DNA from: DASZCR01 sp035942915
GTDB lineage: Bacteria; Acidobacteriota; Blastocatellia; Pyrinomonadales; Pyrinomonadaceae
Reading direction: 5' to 3'
Length of the DNA stretch: 12,918 nucleotides
Assembly (NCBI GenBank): GCA_035942915.1
Contig: DASZCR010000341.1
Span: 1-12,918, forward strand
Shown here one piece after another: positions 1 through 6,714 of this stretch (its first letter is position 1; each line of letters opens with the position of its first letter). Under the pieces are notes generated by a model that did no database searches, was not told the origin of the DNA, and worked only from the letters and a program-made list of their open reading frames with translations. Both the position numbers and the translations under genes were made by a program.

Positions 1-1391
1 GCTTCGTCCGTCTCGCCGCTGCCGTTGTCGTCGCGGGTGGCCTTGTCGCGCTGCAACTTCTTCTGCATCTCGTCGAAGGCGTCGATGAGCGCCGAGGCGG
101 CGACGCGTGCGCCCTGCGAGAGCAGTTCCTCGCGGCCGTTGACCTTGAGGATGCCTTCGATGACGCGGTCGCTGATGGCAATCAGGCTGCAACGTTCGTA
201 GAGTTCCTTCTGCTCACGCATGGCGAGGTCTTTGGACTCGCGCGGAGCTTTGTCCTTCGGCGTCGGCACGCGGTCGCCGATGCGCTGCTTGAGTTTTCGT
301 TCGAGGTCGCCGCGTAGCCTCTGGTACTGCTTAATCTTCGTGTTGTGCTTGGCGAGCAGTTTGAGGTCGTCGGCGATGGACTCGTAGCCGGGAATGCCGA
401 TAAGCGAGGCAATCACGGCCTGCACGAAGTTGGGCTGCGTGGCCGTCTCCGGCTTGGAGAAGTGTTCGGGGTCGGGTTCGACGTAGAAGAGCTTGCGCTG
501 CACGTGGCGTTCGGCGACGCGGTAGAAGATTTCCTTGATGGTGTAGGTGAAAGGCTTGTTGTCGATGATGCCGCCGTCGAGAAAGCAGGAGTCCTTGCCG
601 AGATTGCCCCACATCTGCAACTTGCCATCGACGGAACGGTCGCCGGGCGGCTCTTCGGCGACGCGGACGGGCGTGAAGGCGGCGGGGAAACAGGAGGTGA
701 TGCGCGCCAGTTTGCCGAGCGCCTGAAAGGTCACGTCGGGGCTGGCGGCCGTGCCGTCGTCGAAGTGCGGATTGAAGGGTTCTTTGCGCCGCGCGCGGTG
801 TTTGAGCAGGAAGACGGAGCGATGGTCTTTAACGTCGATGGGATGACCGGCGTCGTCGAACTGCGTGAAGATGTTGCCGTCCACGTCCGTTCCGGTCACG
901 AAGAGGTCGAGTTCGGGAAAGTCCGAGACGTACTGTGCATCTTCGGCCACACAGTCGGGCATGTCGCGGAAGGCGGCTTCGAGGCGCGGCTGGTAGTAGC
1001 CTTCGCTGTTGAAGAGCGACTCGGTGGAATCGACGTTGCGGTGCGGCGAGCGCAGCAGGCTGCGGATGTCGCCGTCGATGCGCCAGAGGTTGGCGCTCGC
1101 CGAGAACTCCTTACTGTTGCAGAGCGCGTAGGCCAGCATGATGCCGTTGATGCCTCCGGCCGAAGTGCCGCTGATGACATCGACGATGATGTCGGAGTCG
1201 GTGAGCGCCTTGATGAGTTTATAGACGCCGCGCCCGCGCACGGCGCGGAAGAACTCGGCGGCCACGCCGTTGATGTAGATGGCGAGCGAGACGCCGCCGT
1301 ACATCACGAGGCCGAGCCTCACTTCGCGTTGCTTGTCGGGCGGGTCGGCGTCGGCGACCGCGATGCGGCCGTTTCCGTGTTGCGTACTCAT
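1..1391 (-). CDS. Large patatin-like phospholipase family protein, N-terminal part (runs off window)
   Basis: I translated this frame by hand: 463 codons from ATG at 1391 to the window edge, with no stop, so the C-terminus is missing. After about 25 residues comes RLGLVMYGGVSLAIYINGVA, the oxyanion-loop region in the form typical of the large 'patatin-related protein' family (recalled as TIGR03607). The nucleophile elbow GTSAGG follows, with Ser77, and DGGIIDNKP carries the second catalytic residue, Asp272. These form the Ser-Asp dyad of patatin acyl hydrolases. The likely role is hydrolysis of acyl esters of membrane or storage lipids; the natural substrate is unknown. No signal peptide or membrane segment is seen, which suggests a cytosolic or peripheral protein. 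Family members carry a long extra C-terminal region, which would lie beyond base 1. The start is supported by AGGAGGA at 1403-1409, 11 bases upstream. The gene is transcribed divergently from the ferritin-like gene. The family call is strong; substrate and physiological role are open. Confidence 0.9.
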   Translation of the reverse strand, partial: MSTQHGNGRIAVADADPPDKQREVRLGLVMYGGVSLAIYINGVAAEFFRAVRGRGVYKLIKALTDSDIIVDVISGTSAGGINGIMLAYALCNSKEFSASANLWRIDGDIRSLLRSPHRNVDSTESLFNSEGYYQPRLEAAFRDMPDCVAEDAQYVSDFPELDLFVTGTDVDGNIFTQFDDAGHPIDVKDHRSVFLLKHRARRKEPFNPHFDDGTAASPDVTFQALGKLARITSCFPAAFTPVRVAEEPPGDRSVDGKLQMWGNLGKDSCFLDGGIIDNKPFTYTIKEIFYRVAERHVQRKLFYVEPDPEHFSKPETATQPNFVQAVIASLIGIPGYESIADDLKLLAKHNTKIKQYQRLRGDLERKLKQRIGDRVPTPKDKAPRESKDLAMREQKELYERCSLIAISDRVIEGILKVNGREELLSQGARVAASALIDAFDEMQKKLQRDKATRDDNGSGETDE

Positions 1392-1606
1392 CCTGAGAGC
1401 AGTCCTCCTCTCAAACTTGGCAAAGGGTGTTCGCAAGAGTCGCGTGGGTCTTCTTGCGCCGGAGGGCGTTGCGCGCGAACAGGCGCGCGCGTGCGAGAGT
1501 CTACGGCGACGCGAGTTGATGAATGAACGAAGGGAACGCGCCGGTGAAAGCGCGTGCGCAGCGCAACAGGCCGACGCGGCGGGAAGACTCCGATGGCCTG
1601 CGGCTT
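1392..1606 (-). other. Long untranslated leader of the patatin-like gene
   Basis: This is the non-coding part of the 386-base divergent intergenic region on the patatin side. The only structure I see is a perfect 7-bp GC stem (1471-1477 with 1484-1490, 6-base loop). It is not followed by a T run, so it is not an obvious intrinsic terminator. No known riboswitch pattern was recognised. ORFs crossing this stretch have the Arg/Ala-rich composition of chance frames in GC-rich DNA. Confidence 0.4.
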
Positions 1607-1612
1607 GCGCAG

Positions 1613-1641
1613 CTTATAAACCGAACGCCGGACGTTGTCAA
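1613..1641 (-). promoter_or_regulatory. Sigma-70-type promoter for the patatin-like gene
   Basis: On the minus strand TTGACA (1636-1641, perfect -35) is followed by a 17-base spacer and TATAAG (1613-1618, five of six -10 bases). Transcription should begin near 1606. That gives an untranslated leader of about 215 bases before the ATG at 1391. Confidence 0.65.
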
Positions 1642-1681
1642 ACGCCGTCTCGGAGATGGCCGCCGCCCACGCCCGCCACGC

Positions 1682-1710
1682 TTGACCTTGCTTCGCGCCG
1701 CCCCTACAAT
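1682..1710 (+). promoter_or_regulatory. Sigma-70-type promoter for the ferritin-like gene
   Basis: TTGACC (1682-1687), a 17-base spacer and TACAAT (1705-1710) match the consensus at five of six bases in both boxes. Transcription should start near 1717, about 60 bases before the ATG at 1778. It lies back to back with the patatin promoter, with about 40 bases between the two -35 boxes. Confidence 0.65.
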
Positions 1711-1777
1711 CTCCGCCTAGTTCCCCTCTTTACGCGTCCTCCACAACCTCAAACCGATTTCTATTCAGGGGGAAAAT

Positions 1778-2050
1778 ATGTCCAGAAATATGAGCGACGA
1801 CAGTCAGGGCGATACCGGCACACGCGACATCACCTACAATCTCGTCAGCACCATCTATCACGCGCTGCAAGGCGCAGAGACCGAGGCTCTCTACATCGCT
1901 GACGCGGAGCAGCAGGGTGATGAAGAGCTGGCGCAGTTCTTCCGCGACGTGAAGACGGAGAACCAGCGCCGCGCCGAGCGTGGCAAACAACTGCTCGCCA
2001 GATATCTCAGTCAGGGCGGCCAACAGGGACAGGCTGCTTCGGGCAGTTAA
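1778..2050 (+). CDS. Small ferritin-like helical protein (90 aa)
   Basis: This is a 90-residue protein whose central 60 residues look like a helical hairpin: NLVSTIYHALQGAETEALYI, then AEQQGDEELAQFFRDV and a charged KTENQRRAERGKQLLARYL helix. The spacing of Glu, His and acidic residues recalls half of a ferritin/rubrerythrin four-helix bundle, and similar short proteins occur in cyanobacteria and acidobacteria as far as I recall. A complete di-iron site cannot be shown from one hairpin, so metal binding would need a dimer or may be lost. The C-terminus (QGGQQGQAASGS) looks disordered. The start at 1778 is backed by AGGGGGA at 1767-1773; ATG at 1790 is a possible alternative. The gene has its own promoter and terminator, so it is a single-gene unit. 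That the gene is real is very likely; its function is unknown. Confidence 0.8.
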   Translation: MSRNMSDDSQGDTGTRDITYNLVSTIYHALQGAETEALYIADAEQQGDEELAQFFRDVKTENQRRAERGKQLLARYLSQGGQQGQAASGS

Positions 2051-2081
2051 AGGCTGCCGCGCGCATCACGCCTGCAAACGG

Positions 2082-2115
2082 AAACGCCTGCCGCTACTTG
2101 CGACAGGCGTTTTTC
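2082..2115 (+). terminator. Rho-independent terminator after the ferritin-like gene
   Basis: A perfect 9-bp stem (AAACGCCTG at 2082-2090 with CAGGCGTTT at 2104-2112) and a 13-base loop run into a T tract (2110-2114). It starts 32 bases after the stop codon at 2048-2050. The minus-strand genes converge here, but on that strand only three T follow the stem, so it is a weaker terminator for them. Confidence 0.75.
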
Positions 2116-2151
2116 ATTTGCGCCGGAGAGAGAGACCGGCTTCGGCGCGGC

Positions 2152-2358
2152 TCATTCCTCGCTCGCATCTTTTTGCACGCCGGTCAGCGGATTACCGCTG
2201 AGGATGGTGCTCATCCCTTCGTTCTGCTCGGCGGCGGTCGGCGCGTCCGGCTCGGCCACGTCGCCGCGCTCCCCCTCGCGCGTCTGCGCGTTGGCGTGCG
2301 TGCGGCCGTCCAGATGCGACTCCTCGTGCTCTTGCGTCTCGGTGCGCTCGTCCTTCAT
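2152..2358 (-). CDS. Small acidic hypothetical protein, last gene of the sulfur operon (68 aa)
   Basis: The first two thirds are rich in Glu, Asp, His, Thr and Gln (MKDERTETQEHEESHLDGRT) and have no hydrophobic core, so most of it is probably disordered. The last 20 residues (MSTILSGNPLTGVQKDASEE) are less charged and may be the conserved part. I do not recognise a family. The start at 2358 is chosen because AGGGGGAGA at 2361-2369 sits just upstream. A longer frame starting at 2535 would run deep into the upstream gene and reads as chance sequence. It begins 13 bases after the stop of the CysO-MoeZ fusion gene, so it is almost certainly co-transcribed with it. A link to sulfur-carrier chemistry is only guilt by association. 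Confidence 0.6.
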   Translation of the reverse strand: MKDERTETQEHEESHLDGRTHANAQTREGERGDVAEPDAPTAAEQNEGMSTILSGNPLTGVQKDASEE

Positions 2359-2371
2359 CGTCTCCCCCTGT

Positions 2372-3847
2372 CTAATACTTCGGCACGCTTGGGTCAACAT
2401 CATTAGACCAAGCGGTGATGCCACCCTTGAGGTTGATGAGACGACCCTTGAAGCCTGCGCGCTTGAGCGCGTCGATGGCTTTGGCGCTGCGTCCGCCCAT
2501 CTTGCAATGAACGACCGTCTCGCGTCCCTCGTCAATCTCGTTCATGCGACCGACCACCTGTCCGAGCGGAATCAAAGTCGAGTTCGGGATACGACCTATC
2601 TCGAATTCGTTCGGCTCGCGCACGTCGATGATTTGGATGTCGTCGCCCCGTTCGAGGCGTTGTTTCAACTCGATTGCCGTCATCTCTTCCATCTGCTGCT
2701 CCTCCGAAAGTTTCGCCGCGACCTCCGTCGCAGGCTGTCTGAGACCGCAGAACTCCTCATAGTCAATCAACTCGCGAATCGTCGGCTGCTCGCCGCAGAT
2801 GGGACACTGCGGGTCTTTGCGCAGCTTGAACTCGCGGAAGTGCATCCGCCACGCGTCGAAGTGGAGCAGGCGGTTGATGAGAGGCGAGCCGCCTTCGAGG
2901 ATGAGCTTAATCGTCTCGTTGGCCTGAATCGCGCCGACAATGCCGGGCAGGACGCCGAGCACGCCGCCCTCGGCACAACTCGGCACGAGACCGGGCGGCG
3001 GCGGCTCCGGGTACTGGCAGCGGTAGCACGCGCCGCGCGCCGCCCAGAAGACGCTCGCCTGTCCCTCGAAGCGGAAAATCGAGCCATAGACGTTCGGCTT
3101 ACCCGTCAGCACGCAAGCGTCGTTGACGAGATAGCGCGTCGGGAAGTTGTCCGTGCCATCGACGATGATGTCGTAGTCGCGGAACAACTCCAATGCGTTC
3201 TCGCTCGACAGGCGCGTCTCGTAGGTTTCGATGCGGACGTGCGGGTTGATGTCTGAGAGCCGTTCGCGCGCCGACTCAATCTTCGGGCGACCAACATCCT
3301 TCGTCCCGTGCACGATTTGACGCTGCAAGTTCGACTCGTCAACCACGTCGAAGTCAACGAGGCCGAGCGTGCCGACGCCCGCCGCCGCCAGATACATGCC
3401 GAGCGGCGCGCCCAATCCACCCGTCCCAATCATCAGCACGCGCGCCGCCTTCAACTTCCGCTGCCCCTCCATGCCGACCTCCGGCATGATGAGATGACGG
3501 CTGTAACGCGCTATCTCCGCGTTCGACAGTGCGGGCGACGCGCGCTCGTCCGAGACGCTCTGCTCGGTCGTCGTCCCGCCCGCGATGGAAGGGATAATGG
3601 AGATGTGGTCGCCTTCTCCGACGGGCGTCTCCATGCGCTGCCCGTGCCTGATGTCCTCGTCGCCGACGTAGACGTTGACGAAGCTGCGCAAAGTGTTCTG
3701 GTCGTTGTAGAGATGGCGGCGCAACTCCGCGTGCTCGCTCGTCAGACGCTCCAACGCCTCGCCCACCGTGCGCGCCTCGACCTTCACCTCCGATTGTCCG
3801 CCCGCGTACTGCCTGAGCGCGGTCGGAATAAAAATTGTGACAGCCAT
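2372..3847 (-). CDS. CysO-like ubiquitin-fold sulfur carrier fused to a MoeZ-type E1 adenylyltransferase and a rhodanese (491 aa)
   Basis: Three domains lie in line. Residues 1-91 form a beta-grasp sulfur carrier (VTIFIPTALRQYAGGQ, FVNVYVGDED, ISIIPSIAGG) ending in Gly90-Gly91. It resembles mycobacterial CysO closely as I recall it, more than MoaD or ThiS. A 17-residue polar linker follows. Residues about 109-370 are a ThiF/MoeB/MoeZ E1 domain with the ATP loop GTGGLG (141-146), DNFPTRYLVNDAC, zinc cysteines 274/277 and 348/351, and the conserved VPSCAEGGVLG with Cys291. Residues about 386-491 are a rhodanese with HCKMGGRS, catalytic Cys448. The E1 should adenylate a GlyGly carboxylate, and the rhodanese should pass sulfur to give a thiocarboxylate. 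The carrier's GlyGly is internal, so it must be cut free first, or the E1 serves another carrier. The start is fixed by AAGGAG at 3857-3862, 9 bases upstream. The neighbouring cysM-like and mec-like genes support cysteine synthesis over molybdopterin synthesis. Confidence 0.93.
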   Translation of the reverse strand: MAVTIFIPTALRQYAGGQSEVKVEARTVGEALERLTSEHAELRRHLYNDQNTLRSFVNVYVGDEDIRHGQRMETPVGEGDHISIIPSIAGGTTTEQSVSDERASPALSNAEIARYSRHLIMPEVGMEGQRKLKAARVLMIGTGGLGAPLGMYLAAAGVGTLGLVDFDVVDESNLQRQIVHGTKDVGRPKIESARERLSDINPHVRIETYETRLSSENALELFRDYDIIVDGTDNFPTRYLVNDACVLTGKPNVYGSIFRFEGQASVFWAARGACYRCQYPEPPPPGLVPSCAEGGVLGVLPGIVGAIQANETIKLILEGGSPLINRLLHFDAWRMHFREFKLRKDPQCPICGEQPTIRELIDYEEFCGLRQPATEVAAKLSEEQQMEEMTAIELKQRLERGDDIQIIDVREPNEFEIGRIPNSTLIPLGQVVGRMNEIDEGRETVVHCKMGGRSAKAIDALKRAGFKGRLINLKGGITAWSNDVDPSVPKY

Positions 3848-3912
3848 GCCTGCATGCTCCTTACTTCCGAACCTCTACGTTTCCGAGCTTAACTTCCGGC
3901 GGACGGCCGACT

Positions 3913-5328
3913 TCACCGGTCGAAGCGCGGCGGCGTCTGCGGCGTCGCATCTTCGGTCGGCTCAGCCTCTTCCTGTATCACTTCCTCTTCCAGTTCGCCT
4001 TCGTCGAGCGCGAACGGGTCGGGCGCTTGCGCCTTTTCAGGTACGACCCACGTCGTCAGCGTCCCGCTGCCCCACTGGCGCGGACGCCCCACCGCGACGA
4101 CGATGCGACGCCCCTCGACGCCGTACTTCTCCACCAGCGCCTTCTTCCAACGCTCGGCCATCTCCGCCAGCGAAGGGTCGCTTTCGGCCTCTTCCGTCGC
4201 TTCGGCCGACGCAGCCTCCGGCGCGCTCGCCTCCGATGTTGAAGCTTCGGAGGAAGCAGCCGTCTCATCAGATGCCTGCGGAGTCTCAGACTGAGGAGTA
4301 GTCTCCGGCGTTTCTTCTTCCGACACTTCTACAGTGGGCGACTCGCGGACGACGAGATGAGCGACGGCGCGCGGGTCTGCGCGCAAGGCTTCAGCGAGAT
4401 TTTCGAGCATCCAGCCTTCGGCGTTCTCGTGCTGCATTTCGTTGGCCTCGTAGACGTTGAGTTGGAAGGCCGTCGCGGGCGCAGCGGTCTCGCGCCGTGC
4501 GGCCGGACGCTCCGGCGCGCCCTGCGGAGGCGGCGCGGATTTCGGCAGCACCCACAATTCAACAGACGAATACTCGCCCTCCGCTTCGCCGCCGTAAACC
4601 GACTTGAGGCGCGCGCTCTCGATGCCGTAGTCCTTCGTCAGGATAGTCTCGTCGCGGCGCGCGATGCGGCGGAACGCGCCGGGCGCGGCCGTCTTCGACG
4701 GACGCACGACAAGGTAGCCGACCGATTCCGGCTGCTGCTTCATCTTCTCTGCAAACTCGGAGCGTGCTATCCCCTCTTTCGACCAACCCATCTCGACCCA
4801 TTCCATATAAGCCCTGTCGTCCGTGCTGTACACATCGAACTTGCCGCTGAAGCGCGTGTCGGAATACTTGTCCTTCTCAGGCGCTTGAAACGGCGGCGTC
4901 GCCCCCTCCGGCACTAGCCACAATTCTGTGTGGACGCGCTCGACACCCTCTCTGCGCCCACCGTTGACGACCTGCACGCGCGCAGCGTCAATGCCGCGCT
5001 GATGGATGAGATAGTGGCGCGAAGTGGAGAGGCTGTGATTGGCATACTCGCCCTTTTTCTCGGCCGCGTCGTAGCTGATAAGGTAAGCTTTGAGGCGACT
5101 GTCGTTCTGCAATTCCATCGCGAGGAAGTCGAGACGCGACGTCATGTCGCAATGGCCGAGCGCGCCGTACTCGTCAATCTTCTCGGCAGCCACGCGCGGC
5201 GGCGACTTCGCTTCTTGCGCGTCCGGCGGCTGCGCCTCCTGCGCGCGAGCGGGCGACGCGGCGAAAGCTGCGAGCGCGCCGGTCAGCAACGCCGACGAGA
5301 TTAGCCTTCTCAAATTAAGTCGTCTCAT
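3913..5328 (-). CDS. Exported protein with three degenerate ~100-residue repeats (471 aa)
   Basis: A signal peptide is clear: RRLNLRR, a hydrophobic stretch, then cleavage likely after SPARA (about residue 29). Three repeats follow, at about 48-146, 160-267 and 287-434. Each has a helix, a strand (AYLISY / GYLVVR / AHLVVR), a second helix ending in YGI-type (RGIDAARV / YGIESARL / YGVEGRRI), and a closing ELWLVPEGA-like strand (ELWVLPKSA, TWVVPEKA). The third repeat is interrupted at about 330-384 by a Ser/Ala/Glu-rich low-complexity insert, and the C-tail (436-471) is acidic. The strand-helix-strand-helix-strand order recalls the OmpA C-terminal fold, but I cannot confirm that, and peptidoglycan-binding residues are not evident. 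Function is unknown; the location should be periplasmic or extracellular. Its start overlaps the end of the JAMM gene by 14 bases, with a strong GGGGGGAGAG site at 5331-5340, so it is co-transcribed with cytosolic sulfur enzymes. Confidence 0.88.
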   Translation of the reverse strand: MRRLNLRRLISSALLTGALAAFAASPARAQEAQPPDAQEAKSPPRVAAEKIDEYGALGHCDMTSRLDFLAMELQNDSRLKAYLISYDAAEKKGEYANHSLSTSRHYLIHQRGIDAARVQVVNGGRREGVERVHTELWLVPEGATPPFQAPEKDKYSDTRFSGKFDVYSTDDRAYMEWVEMGWSKEGIARSEFAEKMKQQPESVGYLVVRPSKTAAPGAFRRIARRDETILTKDYGIESARLKSVYGGEAEGEYSSVELWVLPKSAPPPQGAPERPAARRETAAPATAFQLNVYEANEMQHENAEGWMLENLAEALRADPRAVAHLVVRESPTVEVSEEETPETTPQSETPQASDETAASSEASTSEASAPEAASAEATEEAESDPSLAEMAERWKKALVEKYGVEGRRIVVAVGRPRQWGSGTLTTWVVPEKAQAPDPFALDEGELEEEVIQEEAEPTEDATPQTPPRFDR

Positions 5329-5758
5329 CGCTCTCCCCCCGTATCAGTTCCTCTTCGTCGAAGCGCGAACGGTCGTCGCGCATCTCCCACGAGCGCAGGT
5401 CAACGGCCTTGCCTTCGCGCACCGAGACGATGATGTAAGACCACGTCGGCCAGGCGTGCTCAAGGTCGAACTGCGAAGGCACGGCCGGGTGGTCTGGGTG
5501 CGAATGATAGTTGCCGAGCACGTCAAGCCCCCGCGCACGTGCATGTCGCTCGCCGCGCAGGTATTCGCCGGGCAGAATCAACGAACGATTATGACGCTCC
5601 GCTTCCTCGCGCGCGTTTGAAACCGGATAGACTTCGACGACGTGCTTCGCGCCGTCCGTCTCCGTGCGACCGAGCAGCAGACCGCAGCACTCGTGCGGAT
5701 ACTCCCGCTCGCCCTGCCGGCCAATCTCGTCCGCGTGCTCTCGCCGCAAGGTAATCAT
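5315..5758 (-). CDS. mec: JAMM/Mov34 zinc metalloprotease, Mec-like (147 aa)
   Basis: This is a complete single-domain JAMM protein, about the size of mycobacterial Mec. The catalytic signature is intact: Glu23 in EYPHECCGLLLG, then His85-Ser-His87-Pro, Ser95 and Asp98 (the HxH-x7-S-x2-D zinc motif) in NYHSHPDHPAVPSQFD. Mec removes cysteine from the C-terminus of the CysO-cysteine adduct by cutting after GlyGly. The gene directly follows the cysM-like gene (7-base gap) and lies two genes before the CysO-MoeZ fusion. Two substrates are therefore plausible: the carrier-cysteine bond, and the carrier-E1 junction after Gly91 of the fusion. The second is my inference. The start at 5758 has no convincing ribosome site, so translation is probably coupled to the upstream gene. 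The C-terminal 14 bases overlap the next gene. Confidence 0.92.
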   Translation of the reverse strand: MITLRREHADEIGRQGEREYPHECCGLLLGRTETDGAKHVVEVYPVSNAREEAERHNRSLILPGEYLRGERHARARGLDVLGNYHSHPDHPAVPSQFDLEHAWPTWSYIIVSVREGKAVDLRSWEMRDDRSRFDEEELIRGESDETT

Positions 5759-5765
5759 AGCTCAA

Positions 5766-6710
5766 TCATCCGGCGCGCTCTTCCCAAAATCCATCGCTCA
5801 GGTAACGCGCCCCGCCGTCGCAGAGAATCGTGACGACGACCGCGCCGCGCGCGAGTTGCCGCGCACAGCGCAGCGCGGCGAAGACGTTTGCGCCGGAACT
5901 GACGCCGACGAAGACGCCTTCCTCGCGCGCCAGCCGTCGCGTCATCTCCTGCGCGTCTTCGGTCGAGACTTCGACCGACTCGTCAGCCAACGACGCGTCG
6001 AAGATGCCCGGCACAATCGCCGTTTCCATGTGCTTCATTCCTTCGAGGCCATGCAGGGGCGAATCCGGCTGCATCATCACGGCGCGCAGCGTCGGCTGCA
6101 ACTCTTTGAGCCGGCGCACGCAGCCGACGAAAGTGCCGGTCGTGCCGAGTCCGGCGACGAAGTGCGTGATGCGCCCTTCAGTCTGCTCCCAAATCTCATT
6201 GCCCGTGCCCGCGTAGTGCGCGCGCCAGTTGGCGTCGTTGTTGTATTGGTCGGGGTAGAAATATTTATCCGGCGCTTCGGCCGCCATGCGACGCGCGACG
6301 AGTTGCGCGCCGTCGGTGCCCTGCATCGGGTCTGTCTCGACGATTTCCGCGCCGTAGATGCGGAGGATGCGTTTGCGTTCGACGCTCGCATTCTTCGGCA
6401 GGCAGAGGCAGACGCGATAGCCGCGCGCCGCGCCAATCATGGCGTAGGCGATGCCTGTGTTGCCGCTCGTCGCGTCGAGAATTGTCTTCTCCGGCGTGAG
6501 ACGCCCATCGCGCTCGCCTTCGAGAATCATCGCCAGCGCCGCGCGGTCTTTGACCGACCCGCCCGGATTCAGGTGCTCGGCCTTCGCATACAACTCCACG
6601 CCATCCAGCTCGCGCGCCAGACGCGGCAACGCGATGAGCGGCGTCGCGCCGATGCGCTCGACCAGACTCCGACCGCCCGACTCAAGTCTCTTGTCTTCAA
6701 CTGTCGTCAT
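5766..6710 (-). CDS. cysM: CysM-like PLP-dependent cysteine synthase, probably carrier-dependent (314 aa)
   Basis: This is a fold-type II PLP enzyme of the O-acetylserine/O-phosphoserine sulfhydrylase family. Visible elements are ATPLI, the PLP lysine Lys54 in NPGGSVKDR, the substrate loop TSGNTG (81-86), the phosphate-binding GLGTTGTF (188-195) and VSSGAN with Ser272. The reaction is beta-replacement on an activated serine, giving cysteine or carrier-bound cysteine. In Mycobacterium CysM uses O-phosphoserine and CysO thiocarboxylate, and an Arg (R220) binds the phosphate. By a from-memory alignment that position is Lys226 here, still basic. The protein ends soon after DGGARYLSDG and lacks the longer C-terminal tail of mycobacterial CysM. 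A cystathionine beta-synthase role, paired with the adjacent transsulfuration enzyme, is the main alternative. The start lies 4 bases after the upstream stop and has no clear ribosome site, so coupled translation is likely. Confidence 0.9.
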   Translation of the reverse strand: MTTVEDKRLESGGRSLVERIGATPLIALPRLARELDGVELYAKAEHLNPGGSVKDRAALAMILEGERDGRLTPEKTILDATSGNTGIAYAMIGAARGYRVCLCLPKNASVERKRILRIYGAEIVETDPMQGTDGAQLVARRMAAEAPDKYFYPDQYNNDANWRAHYAGTGNEIWEQTEGRITHFVAGLGTTGTFVGCVRRLKELQPTLRAVMMQPDSPLHGLEGMKHMETAIVPGIFDASLADESVEVSTEDAQEMTRRLAREEGVFVGVSSGANVFAALRCARQLARGAVVVTILCDGGARYLSDGFWEERAG

Positions 6711-6714
6711 GCGT

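Noticed and set aside
1471..1490. GC-rich 7-bp hairpin upstream of the patatin-like gene as a terminator or regulator
   Set aside because: It has no T run, and alternating GC repeats of this kind arise easily by chance in this base composition.
345..1526. Plus-strand ORF of 393 residues opposite the patatin-like gene
   Set aside because: The minus strand carries the intact patatin motifs GTSAGG and DGG across this span; the plus frame is its complement.
2359..2535. Longer start for the small acidic protein at 2535
   Set aside because: It would overlap the rhodanese-coding region by about 160 bases; the strong ribosome site points to 2358.
2204..3256. Long plus-strand ORF of 350 residues opposite the CysO-MoeZ fusion gene
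   Set aside because: It is antisense to a gene with clear catalytic motifs and has the Arg/Leu/Val/Ala-rich composition of a chance frame in GC-rich DNA.
2372..3847. Simple reading of the fusion as MoeB/MoaD for molybdenum cofactor synthesis
   Set aside because: The carrier part looks more like CysO, the rhodanese makes it MoeZ-type, and the neighbours are CysM-like and Mec-like. No other molybdopterin gene is present. A dual role cannot be excluded.
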